From Gemmataceae bacterium (GTDB lineage Bacteria > Planctomycetota > Planctomycetia > Gemmatales > Gemmataceae), in the NCBI GenBank assembly GCA_003136315.1, contig PLDW01000518.1:55443-119442 (forward strand): 64,000 nucleotides of DNA, in the 5' to 3' direction. Positions 9,280 through 19,655 of this stretch are shown piece by piece (positions within the stretch are counted from its first letter, which is position 1; each line of letters starts with the position of its first letter). The notes below the pieces were generated by a model that had not been told where the DNA came from, did no database searches, and worked only from the letters and a program-made list of their open reading frames with translations. The translations under genes were made by a program, and so were the position numbers.

Positions 9280-10119
9280 TCAGCGGGCGCGGCGGGCGGC
9301 GCGCAGCGCGGCGACGACCGCCGCGACGGCGGCGCTCGCGGCCTCCAACGCGCGGACGCGGGCGGCCACAGCCGCGGGTTCGGCAGAGGCGAGGTCGATC
9401 GCGCGGATGGCGGCGGTTGCGGTAGCGAGTGGCCCGTCAATCACCCCCGGCGGAAGTGCCGCTCGCACCTCCGGCGCGGCCAGTGCGTCGTCGATCGCGC
9501 GGACTAGCGCCGGCTCGTCGCCAGGTACCGCGCCGAAACAGTCCGCGTCGATCTCGGCGCATATCCGCCGGTCGCGGTCGCTCAGCGGTGCGCCGCACGC
9601 CGTCATCTTGAGCAACACGTCGCGCTCGCACAGGATCGGAATGTTTAGCAGGAAGTGAATCGCATCCGACACCCGTGATGCCGCGGCGGGCGGGCCGGGC
9701 GGCCGCCGGCCGGTACGGAGGAATGTCAGCACGGCGGCGAGTTCGGCGGCGCGGTCGGTGTCGCGCTTGGCGTACAGCAGGCTCCGTGCCGGGTCCAGGA
9801 GGTTGGCCTCCTGACCCGGTTGTGACGAGTAAACGCACCCGCGAACGAACCGGCCGTCAGGCCGCTCGGCTAGCGCGTTCAGCAGCGTCATCCCGCCGTC
9901 CGGCTCCGCGCCGAACCGCGCGTCGGTGATCAGGCAGTACTCCTCCGGCCGATCGTTAAGTACGGCATCTATCAGATTCGCGAAGTGCCGGGAGTACGGC
10001 CGCCGGGGGCTGCGCGGCGGTGGGCCGAAGAACGGGTGCAGCTCGAACCCCATCCACAGAGCGACCGGCAGATCCTCCCAAAACGGCTGGAGCGCGTCAT
10101 CGGTAACGAACAGGAGCAT
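9280..10119 (-). CDS. Hypothetical, receiver-like N-terminus
   Basis: MLLFVTDDALQPFWEDLPVALWMGF...YCLITDARFGAEPDGG...GCVYSSQPGQ; collinear and tightly packed. Confidence 0.6.
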   Translation of the reverse strand: MLLFVTDDALQPFWEDLPVALWMGFELHPFFGPPPRSPRRPYSRHFANLIDAVLNDRPEEYCLITDARFGAEPDGGMTLLNALAERPDGRFVRGCVYSSQPGQEANLLDPARSLLYAKRDTDRAAELAAVLTFLRTGRRPPGPPAAASRVSDAIHFLLNIPILCERDVLLKMTACGAPLSDRDRRICAEIDADCFGAVPGDEPALVRAIDDALAAPEVRAALPPGVIDGPLATATAAIRAIDLASAEPAAVAARVRALEAASAAVAAVVAALRAARRAR

Positions 10120-10122
10120 GGC

Positions 10123-11685
10123 TCACCGGTCGGGCATGAGGATGGTCATGCGGATGCCGCCGCGGCCGCCGGCCGCGGGTTCGGGCGTCGCTTCGTCCGA
10201 CCCGCGGACCGGGTGCCACCGATCCGCGATCAGAATCGCGAGCGAGTCGGCCCGGTACCGGCTGGCGAAGAGCAGCAGTTGGGGTAGGCCGCGGTGCCAG
10301 CCCTTCTCGATCGAGGCCACGGCCGTGGCGCGGAAATCGTCCTCGTCCCGGAACGAGGATCCGCCGATGAACCGAAGTACGAGCCGGGAGTTGCACAGGT
10401 CGGCCCGCAACTCGAACTGCTCGCCGTCGGCGTTCGCGGTCAGGACGGACTGCACCGCATTCCAGTGGTTGAGGTCGAGCGGTAGCCGCTTGCGGCGGAG
10501 TCGTGGAACCTCCCACACTGGGTCGATCGGCTCGCCCTGTCTACTCGGGGCTGGGTAATCCGGCAGGTCTCGGGACTCCTTCGCCATCTTCCGGATGAGT
10601 GGCAACCCGTCGTAGAGAGTAGCCCAGGCGGATTCCCACGCCCCACGGTAATCGCCCGCCTGGAACTGGCTGAGCGCGGGCGCGCTGCGGGGCAGGCTGC
10701 CGAACAGCAGGTCGTTGACGAGGCTGCGGGTTTTGTCGTTGAGCGCTCCGCCTCTCACCGGCTCGCGGAGGAGGTGTTCCGCCCCGCTGAGCGCGGCGGC
10801 CGCCTGATCCGGTACGACCGCGAACACGATCGGTTCGAGTTGCTGCAGTTCCTGCTGGCGATCCAACAACCAGCTCGAGTCGAGCTGTGGGAAGAACACC
10901 CGCGGCTCGTACCGGACCAGCCCGCCGGCCTCTGCCGACGCCATGACGAGGTCGGGTGCCTGGGTGTCGAGAGACTCGCATAGCCACACCTTCTGCGCCC
11001 ACAGGCGCAACTCCATGTTCCGATTCAATCGCCCCACTTGAAGTTTGCGGAGGAGCGGCAGCAGATCCCACTTGTCCAGCGGCTGGTTCGCGTCCTGGTG
11101 CAGCACGTGCGTATGCGGCGAGCGGAAGCGCAGCCACGGTGCCAGTCCCGGCCGGCACTCGATTTCCTTGGCCGACGACGAGTACAGGGCCAACTCGGCC
11201 TCGGGGTAGAGGTGGCTGACCCACGCCGCCAGCCACAGCCCAATGTCCTTGCTGTTAATCAGCCATTGAAGCCAAGTCGTGGCGCTCTTCTGGGCAAACG
11301 CGATGCGGTCGAGCCACTGCTGCGTGAACGCCGCTCGGGCGCGGAGGCAGGTTTCGCTCGTCAGCGGATTATCGACTTGGTCGGCCAGCCCGCACGAACA
11401 TGCGGGCTGGCCGCACTCCAGAACTGGAAGCCCGGTCCCTGCCAGTGCCGGATCTTCCTCAGCCCAGCGGGGGACGTTGTCCCAGACCAGATCGACCAGC
11501 ACGACATGGGGGCGCTCGTTCCCCTCCCAGATCTCGTCGAGCCGGTACAGCTCTTCGAACCGCCCGCCGGCGCTCTGCACGCGGCAGGCCCCAGCCAGCA
11601 TCCAGGGCAGTTTGTCGGGCGTGGCGTCGCCGGGGTTCTCGTCGAGTACGAGAAACTCCCAGCGGAAGGCGACTGCGTCACTCAT
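10123..11685 (-). CDS. Hypothetical 520-aa protein, possible degenerate receiver plus HATPase-like C-terminus
   Basis: FLVLDENPGDATP...HVVLVDLVWDNVP at the N-terminus; ends ...AGGRGGIRMTILMPDR, like an HATPase terminal strand. Confidence 0.6.
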   Translation of the reverse strand: MSDAVAFRWEFLVLDENPGDATPDKLPWMLAGACRVQSAGGRFEELYRLDEIWEGNERPHVVLVDLVWDNVPRWAEEDPALAGTGLPVLECGQPACSCGLADQVDNPLTSETCLRARAAFTQQWLDRIAFAQKSATTWLQWLINSKDIGLWLAAWVSHLYPEAELALYSSSAKEIECRPGLAPWLRFRSPHTHVLHQDANQPLDKWDLLPLLRKLQVGRLNRNMELRLWAQKVWLCESLDTQAPDLVMASAEAGGLVRYEPRVFFPQLDSSWLLDRQQELQQLEPIVFAVVPDQAAAALSGAEHLLREPVRGGALNDKTRSLVNDLLFGSLPRSAPALSQFQAGDYRGAWESAWATLYDGLPLIRKMAKESRDLPDYPAPSRQGEPIDPVWEVPRLRRKRLPLDLNHWNAVQSVLTANADGEQFELRADLCNSRLVLRFIGGSSFRDEDDFRATAVASIEKGWHRGLPQLLLFASRYRADSLAILIADRWHPVRGSDEATPEPAAGGRGGIRMTILMPDR

Positions 11686-11892
11686 GGAGAAACCCTCTAT
11701 TGGGGGTTCCGTGTAGCGCCCAGATATTCTCCATCAGCGGGCCACTCTCGACCGCTAAGCCGGGCAGGCGCTCGCCGTTGCCGGCTTGGAAGCCGTCCGC
11801 AAGCGCCGGCGCTCGCGGACGCGATCGAGAGGAGTTGGAATCGCTCGTTCGAACGATTGAAAAGCACCGAAGTAGGTTCTGTTGCGGCCCTT

Positions 11893-12438
11893 TTAGATCG
11901 GTTGCCCAGCGCTCACACCGACGATCAACGGCTTCACGCCGCCGGACACGATTTCGTCGATACGGTGTAGTAACTCCGCATCTCGCCGAAAATGCTTGGC
12001 GATATAATTGGCGAACGGGATAAACGCCGTCTTGAGGAAGAATTCGACGACCGTGCCTTCTGGACCTAAGAGATCCTTGTACTGCGAACACACCAGGGTG
12101 TGTCGCCAATAGGGCCGCAGCCCGTCGTCTATAAGTTTGTTATAGATGTCGATACCGCCGTAGTCCAAATCCCCGAATTGAATGTCCAAAAGCATGAAGT
12201 CGAACGGCGTGTTGGCCGATGCGTGAGTAACCAACTGGGCGCGTGTCTGGGAGTAGGCGTCTGCCGTTTGCTTCTCAAAGACGGACATGACATGATGCCC
12301 TCGGGCATGTAAGGCTTGAACGAGGGAATCGCGCTGCGCTTGCCGATCCTCGATGAGCAAAAACGTGAACGGACGAGTCGGGGTAGACACGTTATACCTG
12401 GGGAAAGCGGTATTCGAAGCAGTTGCATTTGCCATCAT
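11893..12438 (-). CDS. Receiver-domain protein
   Basis: FTFLLIEDRQAQRDSLVQALHARGHHV...FDFMLLDIQFGDLDYGGIDIYNKL. Confidence 0.75.
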   Translation of the reverse strand: MMANATASNTAFPRYNVSTPTRPFTFLLIEDRQAQRDSLVQALHARGHHVMSVFEKQTADAYSQTRAQLVTHASANTPFDFMLLDIQFGDLDYGGIDIYNKLIDDGLRPYWRHTLVCSQYKDLLGPEGTVVEFFLKTAFIPFANYIAKHFRRDAELLHRIDEIVSGGVKPLIVGVSAGQPI

Positions 12439-13810
12439 CGTACACTCGCCAGTCACCGCCGTGGTCGGTCGTAATACGGTGGCAGAAGTAGAGGCCGTAC
12501 CCCATACCGGATGTCTTCACCTGATTGCCGAATAAGTCGATGAGGGGAGCTTTAAGACCGGGGGTACGGCCGATTCGTTCCCTAAATTCGGAAGCAATGC
12601 ATTTCCCTCCCCGCGCGAGACTCCGGAACGTCAGGTAGATGGACATGTCCTCGCTTCGCACGTCAACCACCAGTGGGACATTCGAATCACCGTGGCTCGA
12701 ATGATTACGCAGTTGCTGATAAACCAAGATTCGGAGTTGGTCGAGATTCGCGGCCATCGTCAATTCTTGGTCGCACTTGGCGACGATTGATTGACCCGAG
12801 TCAGCCTTTCTGGTGATGCAAGTCGAAAAAAATTCGCCCATGTAATCGAATAGTGCGGTCGAGACGAAGAATGTGTCGTATGTTCGAGACTTCAGACTGC
12901 CGGACTTGCCAAGGTCCGTCGCATAGTACCAAGATAGATGCATGAGATACGCGCTCATAAAACAAATTGGGATGTACTGATTGAGCGCAAAGGTAAGTAA
13001 CGTCCCGGCGAATGTCTCAGCCGTCGGGGCCAGGGGCACATCCTCGTCTGACGCCGGTGTGTAAAGCCGCGTGTCCTGGCCCAGCTTCAACAGCCGCTGC
13101 GCCCGTTGCCGTTCTGTCAGGTAGTCCGGGTGTTGCCCGTTGGCTACTAACGTTAGCGTCTCTTCGAGTTGCTTCCGTAAAGCTAATAACGTGTCCGCGG
13201 CCCAGTCGTGGGAGATCAGCTTTACCACCTCCGCGATACTCCGCTGCTTTGTGAAGAAGCTGACATCCTCGGAGACGGATATCACCCCGATGCTCGGCCC
13301 TTCAGGCTCCGCCGCGGCGACGATAGGGTAGCGCGTTGTCCGAATCTCGCGGTATATGCCGTTCTCGTCCGCTTGGAGAGCGGTCCACGGCTCAACGACG
13401 GTGTGCGGACGCTTATCCTGCATCACCTGACTATCCAGGTCATAATACCGTTGCCATTCCGACCTCACCTGCACCAATTCTATGTCCTTCATGCCGAGGG
13501 GATTTACATTCGGATAGTTGAGTAGCTTTCTCGCCTTTGCGTTAAGGTAGACGTATCGACGTTCCCGAGCGTCTTTCGCATAGATTTGGATCGGGGCGAC
13601 GTTCAATAACTGTTGTGCGAATCCTCCACTCGACAGATCGTCGAGGCTATCGACCACGACTTGTTGCAAGTGGCTCGGCTGGGGTTCATCGGGTGGGTCG
13701 TCGTAAACGCCCTTCTGGTGTATGATCGCCTTGAGGCGAGTGATCTCACGCTCCTGCGCGGCAATCACTGCCCGGAGTGCCTCTGGGTCATCCTGGTCGA
13801 TTCCCACCAT
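12392..13810 (-). CDS. PAS-domain sensor histidine kinase-like protein
   Basis: PAS-like IQIYAKDARERRYVYLNAKARKLLNYPN...; C-terminal HATPase-like GMGYGLYFCHRITTDHGGDWRVYDDGK. Confidence 0.75.
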   Translation of the reverse strand: MVGIDQDDPEALRAVIAAQEREITRLKAIIHQKGVYDDPPDEPQPSHLQQVVVDSLDDLSSGGFAQQLLNVAPIQIYAKDARERRYVYLNAKARKLLNYPNVNPLGMKDIELVQVRSEWQRYYDLDSQVMQDKRPHTVVEPWTALQADENGIYREIRTTRYPIVAAAEPEGPSIGVISVSEDVSFFTKQRSIAEVVKLISHDWAADTLLALRKQLEETLTLVANGQHPDYLTERQRAQRLLKLGQDTRLYTPASDEDVPLAPTAETFAGTLLTFALNQYIPICFMSAYLMHLSWYYATDLGKSGSLKSRTYDTFFVSTALFDYMGEFFSTCITRKADSGQSIVAKCDQELTMAANLDQLRILVYQQLRNHSSHGDSNVPLVVDVRSEDMSIYLTFRSLARGGKCIASEFRERIGRTPGLKAPLIDLFGNQVKTSGMGYGLYFCHRITTDHGGDWRVYDDGKCNCFEYRFPQV

Positions 13811-13833
13811 TGTATCCTTACGCTCGGTTCCTC

Positions 13834-14856
13834 TTACCGCCGGCGGTACTGCTCACAATTCTCCTTTGTGATGAGTTCGACCGGTACGATAATCTGCCGT
13901 GGCAACGTCCGCGTGTCTCCCTTTCCGAACTTCCCGAAACTCTTCTCTTTCTGGGATAGAAGGATCGTGTACCCGAGGTAAGTCATGAATTCCGAATTTT
14001 GGGCGACCGATGCCTGGATCCAACCATCATTAATCATGTCGATCACCTGATTGTCGAAGTCCCACGCTGACACGATCACTTCGCCAGGTTTGTAGCCAGA
14101 CTCCTTGAGCGCCTGGACGGCCCCGACTGCGGATCGCGAGTCGCAGCCGAAGATCCCGGTAATGTCCTTGCTCTGGGCCAAGATGACGCGAAGGGCTTCG
14201 GCCCCGACCGCGTCGTCGAATTTGTCCTCGATAGTAACGACTTGACGGAATTCGGGAGTGCGGCTCAGAACGTTTCGGATGCCTCGAGCGCGGGCCTCCT
14301 GCTCGTCGTTACCGGCTTGGCCGTAGGAGACCACCGCGCGGCCCTGCTGGGGTTTGTTCGCGGTCGCGCGCGTCGCCACCCGCTCGCCGGCAGCCTCAAG
14401 ATCGGACGTGATGTAGGTCAAACGTTTGCTCTCCGGGCAGTCCGTCAAGAAGGTGACGACCGGAATTCCCCTGTCCGCCGCGCCGTTGATGGACCGAGTC
14501 AGCGTTTTCGAGTCTCCAGGATAAATGAACAGGCCGTCGATACCACCCGCGGCGACGAGGGCATCGATCTCCTCGGCCTGTCGTTGCGCGTCCGTGTTAG
14601 TCGGACCGCCATACGTCGCGGTAGTGTTGACGTACACATCCGGCATCTTTGCCCATGTGGCTCGTGCCTCCGTCCAAAACGGCACGCCGCTCACTACCAC
14701 GTTCATCGAGAACTTGGTCGCCTTCGTTGCGCCCAGCTTGGCCGGGGTGCTGCTGTTGTCTGATCCGTCGGAAGATCGGGGCAACCGCAGTCCCACGAAG
14801 ACGCCGACACCGAGGGCGGCGATTGTCACCAGAAGAATTGGCAACCGTTTACTCAT
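13834..14856 (-). CDS. Sugar ABC transporter substrate-binding protein (ribose-type)
   Basis: Signal/TM N-terminus, then periplasmic binding-protein pattern (QAEEIDALVAAGGIDGLFIYPGD...GIPVVTFLTDCP...ITGIFGCDSRSAVGAVQALKESGY). Confidence 0.9.
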   Translation of the reverse strand: MSKRLPILLVTIAALGVGVFVGLRLPRSSDGSDNSSTPAKLGATKATKFSMNVVVSGVPFWTEARATWAKMPDVYVNTTATYGGPTNTDAQRQAEEIDALVAAGGIDGLFIYPGDSKTLTRSINGAADRGIPVVTFLTDCPESKRLTYITSDLEAAGERVATRATANKPQQGRAVVSYGQAGNDEQEARARGIRNVLSRTPEFRQVVTIEDKFDDAVGAEALRVILAQSKDITGIFGCDSRSAVGAVQALKESGYKPGEVIVSAWDFDNQVIDMINDGWIQASVAQNSEFMTYLGYTILLSQKEKSFGKFGKGDTRTLPRQIIVPVELITKENCEQYRRR

Positions 14857-14872
14857 CGCTCTTGCTCCTTAT

Positions 14873-15844
14873 TCATTTCGTCACAGACCGCTTCGCACTC
14901 ACATCGGCTGCAGCCGCGATCAACAGGAACATGCCGACGACCAAATATCGCCAGTACAGCGGCACGTCCATCGCCACAACGAGGTTCCGCGTCGATACCA
15001 CGAGGATCAGCCCGAAGGCGGCACCGATCATACTCCCCCTGCCCCCCTTCAGTGTCCCTCCTCCGATAATGCAGGCCGCAATGCACTCCAACGGCAAATC
15101 TTGGAAACTGAGCGGTGAGGCAGACATTGATCGCGCCGCCTGAATGATCCCCGTACACGCGCCGCCGATGGCCGAGAGGGCATATGCATAAACGATCAGA
15201 CCGCGTACGGGCAAACCTACCGCTCGAGCAGCCGGTTCGCTGCTGCCAAGCGCGTACAGCCTTCGCGACGCCAGATGGTATCGAAACACCCAGGTACCAA
15301 TCAGCAGCAAGCATGCGGACATTGCCAACAGCCGGGAATCATCGCCGGGGGTTCCGAGCGTCTCTGCTTGCAACGACGGCGGGAACTCGGAGAGTGTCCT
15401 CCCGTCCGCGACGACAAGGGCGATCGACCGGACGATGCCCATGAGAGCGAGCGACGCGATGAGGCCGTCGATACGGAACAAGGTCGTTAGCGCGGCCGTC
15501 GCAACTCCGACGGCGGCACCTGCTAACATCCCCCCCGCGATAGCGACCCACACCGGTTGGCCCCGGAGAAGCATCACTCCCGTGACTACCCCGGCCAGCG
15601 CGGCCGTCGCCCCGCTGGCCAGATCGAATCGTCCCGCGATCAGCAGCGTCTGCATCCCGAGCACGGCAGGAAGCAAGATCGCGGCGGAGCACACCACGCT
15701 CAGGAGTGTCGACGGGAGCAGAAACCGCGGCGCGTAAACTGCCGCGACCGCGAGCAACGCGAGTAAGAGTAGTACGCTCAGATAGTCACGGACTTGAGAC
15801 ATCGTCGGCACTACCCCGAAGTTGCCACCGTTCAACTTTCGCAT
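14873..15844 (-). CDS. ABC transporter permease (RbsC-like)
   Basis: Multi-TM protein with ILLPAVLGMQTLLIAGRFDLASGATAALAGVVTGV and ECIAACIIGGGTLKGGRGSMIGAAFGLILV. Confidence 0.9.
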   Translation of the reverse strand: MRKLNGGNFGVVPTMSQVRDYLSVLLLLALLAVAAVYAPRFLLPSTLLSVVCSAAILLPAVLGMQTLLIAGRFDLASGATAALAGVVTGVMLLRGQPVWVAIAGGMLAGAAVGVATAALTTLFRIDGLIASLALMGIVRSIALVVADGRTLSEFPPSLQAETLGTPGDDSRLLAMSACLLLIGTWVFRYHLASRRLYALGSSEPAARAVGLPVRGLIVYAYALSAIGGACTGIIQAARSMSASPLSFQDLPLECIAACIIGGGTLKGGRGSMIGAAFGLILVVSTRNLVVAMDVPLYWRYLVVGMFLLIAAAADVSAKRSVTK

Positions 15845-16644
15845 CCGGCCATCATCAGTCCGATCTGCGAATCCGTCATCTGCGTTGTTTCGCCTTCCGA
15901 CACAATCCGACCTTCACTCATGGCGACGACTCGGGTCGTCACCGCGCGGATGTCTCGGACCGAGTGGGAAACGATCACGACGCCGAGTCCTGCTGAAGAT
16001 AACTTCCTAATCGTTTCGTACAGCCACCTTTGCTCAGCAACCCCGAGCGAATTCGTCGGCTCGTCAAGGAGGAGAACGGCGGGTCTGACGAGGAGCGCCC
16101 GCGCCAACGCGAGCGCCTTCCGCTGGCCGCCGGAGAGTTCGCCAGCGGGCTTGTCCAAGTCGATGTTCGGATTCCCCGCGAGTTCCAGCCCTTGCTTCGC
16201 GAAAACTTGGCAGCGGTGCCACTGGATGAAAGATGCCAACCCCCATCCCACAGTGATTTCGCGACCTGCACAAATATTCTCACAAACAGATAATTCAGAG
16301 AACAATTCATCGTCTTGTGTTAACAGGCAAACTCCTTCCGCGATCCCGTCCCTTGGGGTACGTAATTTTGCGTCCCGTTGCTGGATCCTCAGCTCGCCAC
16401 TGTCGAGCACCGCGTGGCCCGAGCAGATTCTCACGAGCGTTGACTTGCCCGACCCGTTGGGGCCGACGACGCCCACAACCTCTCCAGAACGGAGGCGAAA
16501 CGATGCTTCCGCGAGCACGTGTGTCGAGCCGTACGATTTGGTGACACGATCCGCGACGAGGAGCGTTGATCCAAGTTCGAGTGCATTCGTCGGAAGGTGA
16601 GTCACAATCTCTCTTGGTTCGATGTTCATGACACTATTGGACAC
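15832..16644 (-). CDS. ABC transporter ATPase, single cassette
   Basis: GVVGPNGSGKSTLVRICSG, AGELSGGQRKALALARALL, VLLLDEPTNSLG; 13 bp overlap with the permease. Confidence 0.93.
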   Translation of the reverse strand: MSNSVMNIEPREIVTHLPTNALELGSTLLVADRVTKSYGSTHVLAEASFRLRSGEVVGVVGPNGSGKSTLVRICSGHAVLDSGELRIQQRDAKLRTPRDGIAEGVCLLTQDDELFSELSVCENICAGREITVGWGLASFIQWHRCQVFAKQGLELAGNPNIDLDKPAGELSGGQRKALALARALLVRPAVLLLDEPTNSLGVAEQRWLYETIRKLSSAGLGVVIVSHSVRDIRAVTTRVVAMSEGRIVSEGETTQMTDSQIGLMMAGCES

Positions 16645-16676
16645 AAAAACTCATCAGTCTTTCATTCTATTTATAG

Positions 16677-17264
16677 TCATATTGTTTGATTGTGAAGTAA
16701 AACTCCCTCGGCTGCCGGCCCGCGACGGTCGGTGTCCATGTCTCCGTACGACAGAGGACTCCAATACACAACCGCCCTGCGACGACTCCCGCCAGCGCGA
16801 TTGAGAGGGGCGAAGTCCGGTGACGTCGTGTCCAGCGGCGCGAAGGCAGTGGAGTGAGGGGACATAAGTCTCGCAACGACCTCCAACAGCGTCGCTTTTC
16901 CGGCCCCGTTCTCGCCGAGTCGTGCAAGTACCTCACCCGCCGCGAGCGGCAGCGTCATGCCCTGCGGATATCCTCGCACCGAACGCTGCATGAACCGCAG
17001 TAACTGCCAGCAGCAGCCATCGGTCGATTGCTTGCGGTTCAACGGGCGTTGGCTTTTGAACAGGAGCAAAGCGTGTACCTCTCGTCGGAGCCGGAGAATT
17101 TTCAACAGGAACACTCCGAATTGGTGCTGTGGCGTGGGAATCCGCGTCATCGGGAGGGGCAAGTTCGCCTCACAATGAAGCAGGAGTGCCCCACCGTAAA
17201 ATCGGGTTTCAAGGCTACAGGCCAGCGGACTCGTAGCGTTCGAAGCAAGCATGCGGTGCTTCAA
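16677..17264 (-). pseudogene. ABC ATPase remnant
   Basis: Only GYPQGMTLPLAAGEVLARLGENGAGKATLLEVVARL is recognisable (Walker A); no Walker B or signature. Confidence 0.4.
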
Positions 17265-17339
17265 AGACCAACGTTCGGTGCATGTGTCCTAGCCGAACGT
17301 ACCGACCAACGGTGAGCAGTCCTGACGCGCGCGGCGTTC

Positions 17340-18125
17340 ATGTCGGCCGGGCTGGCATTATCGACTTGGGCCACGCTCATTCCTTTTGCCAAAGCGCGGC
17401 TGCAACTCAACGATGGGCAATTGGGGTCGCTGCTGCTGTGCCTTGGGCTCGGGTCGATCGTAACGATGCCGTTCGCCGGGTCGCTGGCGGGGCGATTCGG
17501 GTGCCGGCGGGTGATTGTGGTCGCGGCGTTGGTGATCTGCGGGTTGCTGCCGCCGCTGGCGATGCTGCACGACCCGATCGGCGTCTGCATCGTGCTGCAG
17601 GGGTTCGGCGGTGCATTGGGAACGCTAGACGTGACCATGAACGTGCAGGCTGTGCTCGTGGAACGCGACAGCAGCCGGGCGATCATGAGCAGCTTCCATC
17701 GCCTGTTCAGCGTCGGCGGCCTGATCGGTGCCGGCGGCCTCGGCCTGTTGCTGTCGGTCGGGCTGACACCCGCGACCGCGACGCTGGTTGCCGTGACAAC
17801 GATTTTCAGCCTCATCGGCTTGAGCTTCCCAGCGTTGCTGACTTTCGGCAGCGACGAGGCACCGCCGGCGTTCGTCCTCCCGCGCGGGTACGTGCTGCTA
17901 CTGGACGTCATGTGCTTCGTACTGTTCATCGGCGAAGGCGCTGTCACAGACTGGAGCGGCGTACGTCTGCAGCCTGGTCGCGATCCGCGCGCCGCGCCTG
18001 CCGATCAGACCGGACCCGCTCGTTGTCGTCGGGGTCGATCTGCGCGGGTGGGTGGTCGGCTGGAACCTGCGGACCGGGGATCCCGGGGCGCGCTGACTCG
18101 TGACCGGGACGCGCCGCCCGACTGA
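17340..18125 (+). pseudogene. Truncated MFS transporter joined to WD40-type sequence
   Basis: MFS-like through about 17960 (SLAGRFGCRRVIVVAALVICG...GEGAVTDWSGV), then composition changes to charged non-membrane sequence. Confidence 0.6.
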
Positions 18126-18639
18126 GCGGGAGCAGGCCGGGCAGAAGCTGTCAGAACCCTGGGACGCGCTCTGCGTCTGGGACCCGGCGGACGCGGCGGC
18201 GCTCGACGCGGGCCGGCCGCGCTACCGGGTCGCGGTCGATAACGGCTGGGGCCGGGTCACGGCCGTCGCGCTCCGGGCGGACGGCGGGCACCTGTACGTG
18301 GGCCACTCGGCCGCCCCCGTGTGCCGGATCGAGGCGCTCGACCTGACGCCCGACGGGCCGCGCCGCGCGTGGGTGCGGGCGCTCGACGGGCCGGCGGAGG
18401 CGGTCGTGGACCTGGCCGCGAGCCCGGACGGCCGGTGGCTTGCGGTGGTCGCCAACGGCGTCGGCTCCGGGCACAACGTCCATGCGCGGCGCGCGACGGA
18501 CGGGGCCGAACTCGACGGCGTGACGGCGTTCCCGGGGCGTGACTCGCCGTGCGCCGGGGCGATCGCGCCGACCGGGCGCGCTCTCGTCGCCGCGTCCCAG
18601 AGCGGTGTGGTCACGGTGTGGCCGATCGAAGTCGAATAA
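18100..18639 (+). pseudogene. WD40-repeat protein 3' fragment
   Basis: WDALCVWDPADAAALDAG...VTAVALRADGGHLYVGHS...DLAASPDGRWLAVVANG...VVTVWPIEVE. Confidence 0.6.
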
Positions 18640-18858
18640 CCGCCGGAAGGCGTCCCCGGTCGTCCGGCGGACGCCCCTCTCGCCCCTCGGCCGTGCGAAT
18701 TACGGGCGGGCCGGTCCTCGGACTCAGTTCCGGCGGAGCTACACCTGCCGCGCGGGCCAGTCGGACCGAGAACAGCCGAAGGGCGGAATTCGGGCTCCCG
18801 GCGACCGACCGGTTGTTTCGGGTCGTGGTGTGCCCCTCCCTTGGGAGAGGCGTGGTGT

Positions 18859-19438
18859 TACTTCCGCTTGTGCACGCAGATCTCGGCCAGCCCGATCTCC
18901 GGCGACTTCCACTCGTCACTCACATTCGCGATGTCCAGGCCGTACTGACCGAACGGCCCGACGAGCAGCCGGCGGCCCGACTCCACCACGTCCTGGCACC
19001 GCAACCGCGGGGTTTCGAGGCGCTCGCCGGTCGCCAGGAAGTGCAGGACGAGAACGTGACGACCTCGCGGGCCGCCGGTGGCGCACCGAGGAGGAGCCGT
19101 TTCCGCTGCTCCGCGAACGCCTGCCCCGGCTCGACGGCGCGCAGCTTAATCTGCTTCCACCACCACGCATCCGTATCCGCCGCGAACCGCCCGGAAAACT
19201 CCTTGAGGGCGAACAGCGCGCGGTACTTCGCGACGAGCGTCCGGATCGAGACACCGGGGTCCCAGAACGTGACGAAGCCGGTCACCCGCGCGGGCGGCGG
19301 GGGCTGGTCGTACGGGCCGGGGAGCCCGAACAGCTCCTGAACCTTCTGCGGGGCGAGCGGCTCGACCGCCTTCGGCTCATCGACCGCCGTTGCCTTCTCG
19401 TCAACCTTCTTCTGCGCGGGCTTCTTGGCTCTGGCCAT
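18859..19438 (-). pseudogene. Hypothetical gene with one frameshift
   Basis: MARAKKPAQKKVDEK...RKRLLLGAPPAAR, then the coding pattern continues in another frame as VLVLHFLATGERLETPRLRCQDVVESGRRLLVGPFGQYGLDIANVSDEWKSPEIGLAEICVHKRK. Confidence 0.55.
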
Positions 19439-19655
19439 GACTGCCTCCGGTTGGGAACGAACACCTGCGACAGGGTGGCACGAGCCGCCCCGCCGGCGCA
19501 ACCGGCCCAACCAGACGCTGGCGCGAACGCCGCATTTGGCGCGGGAGACATGGCCCTCACGGGCGCGACGCCTGCGCGACGGAAGCGGCGGATCGGTAAT
19601 CGAACCGTCGGAGCCCTCCCGACCACTGTAGTCGCGTCCATAAAGGACGTTATGA

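Noticed and set aside
16677-17264. Functional second ABC ATPase
   Set aside because: Only a Walker A-like stretch is present; signature and Walker B are missing. Treated as a remnant.
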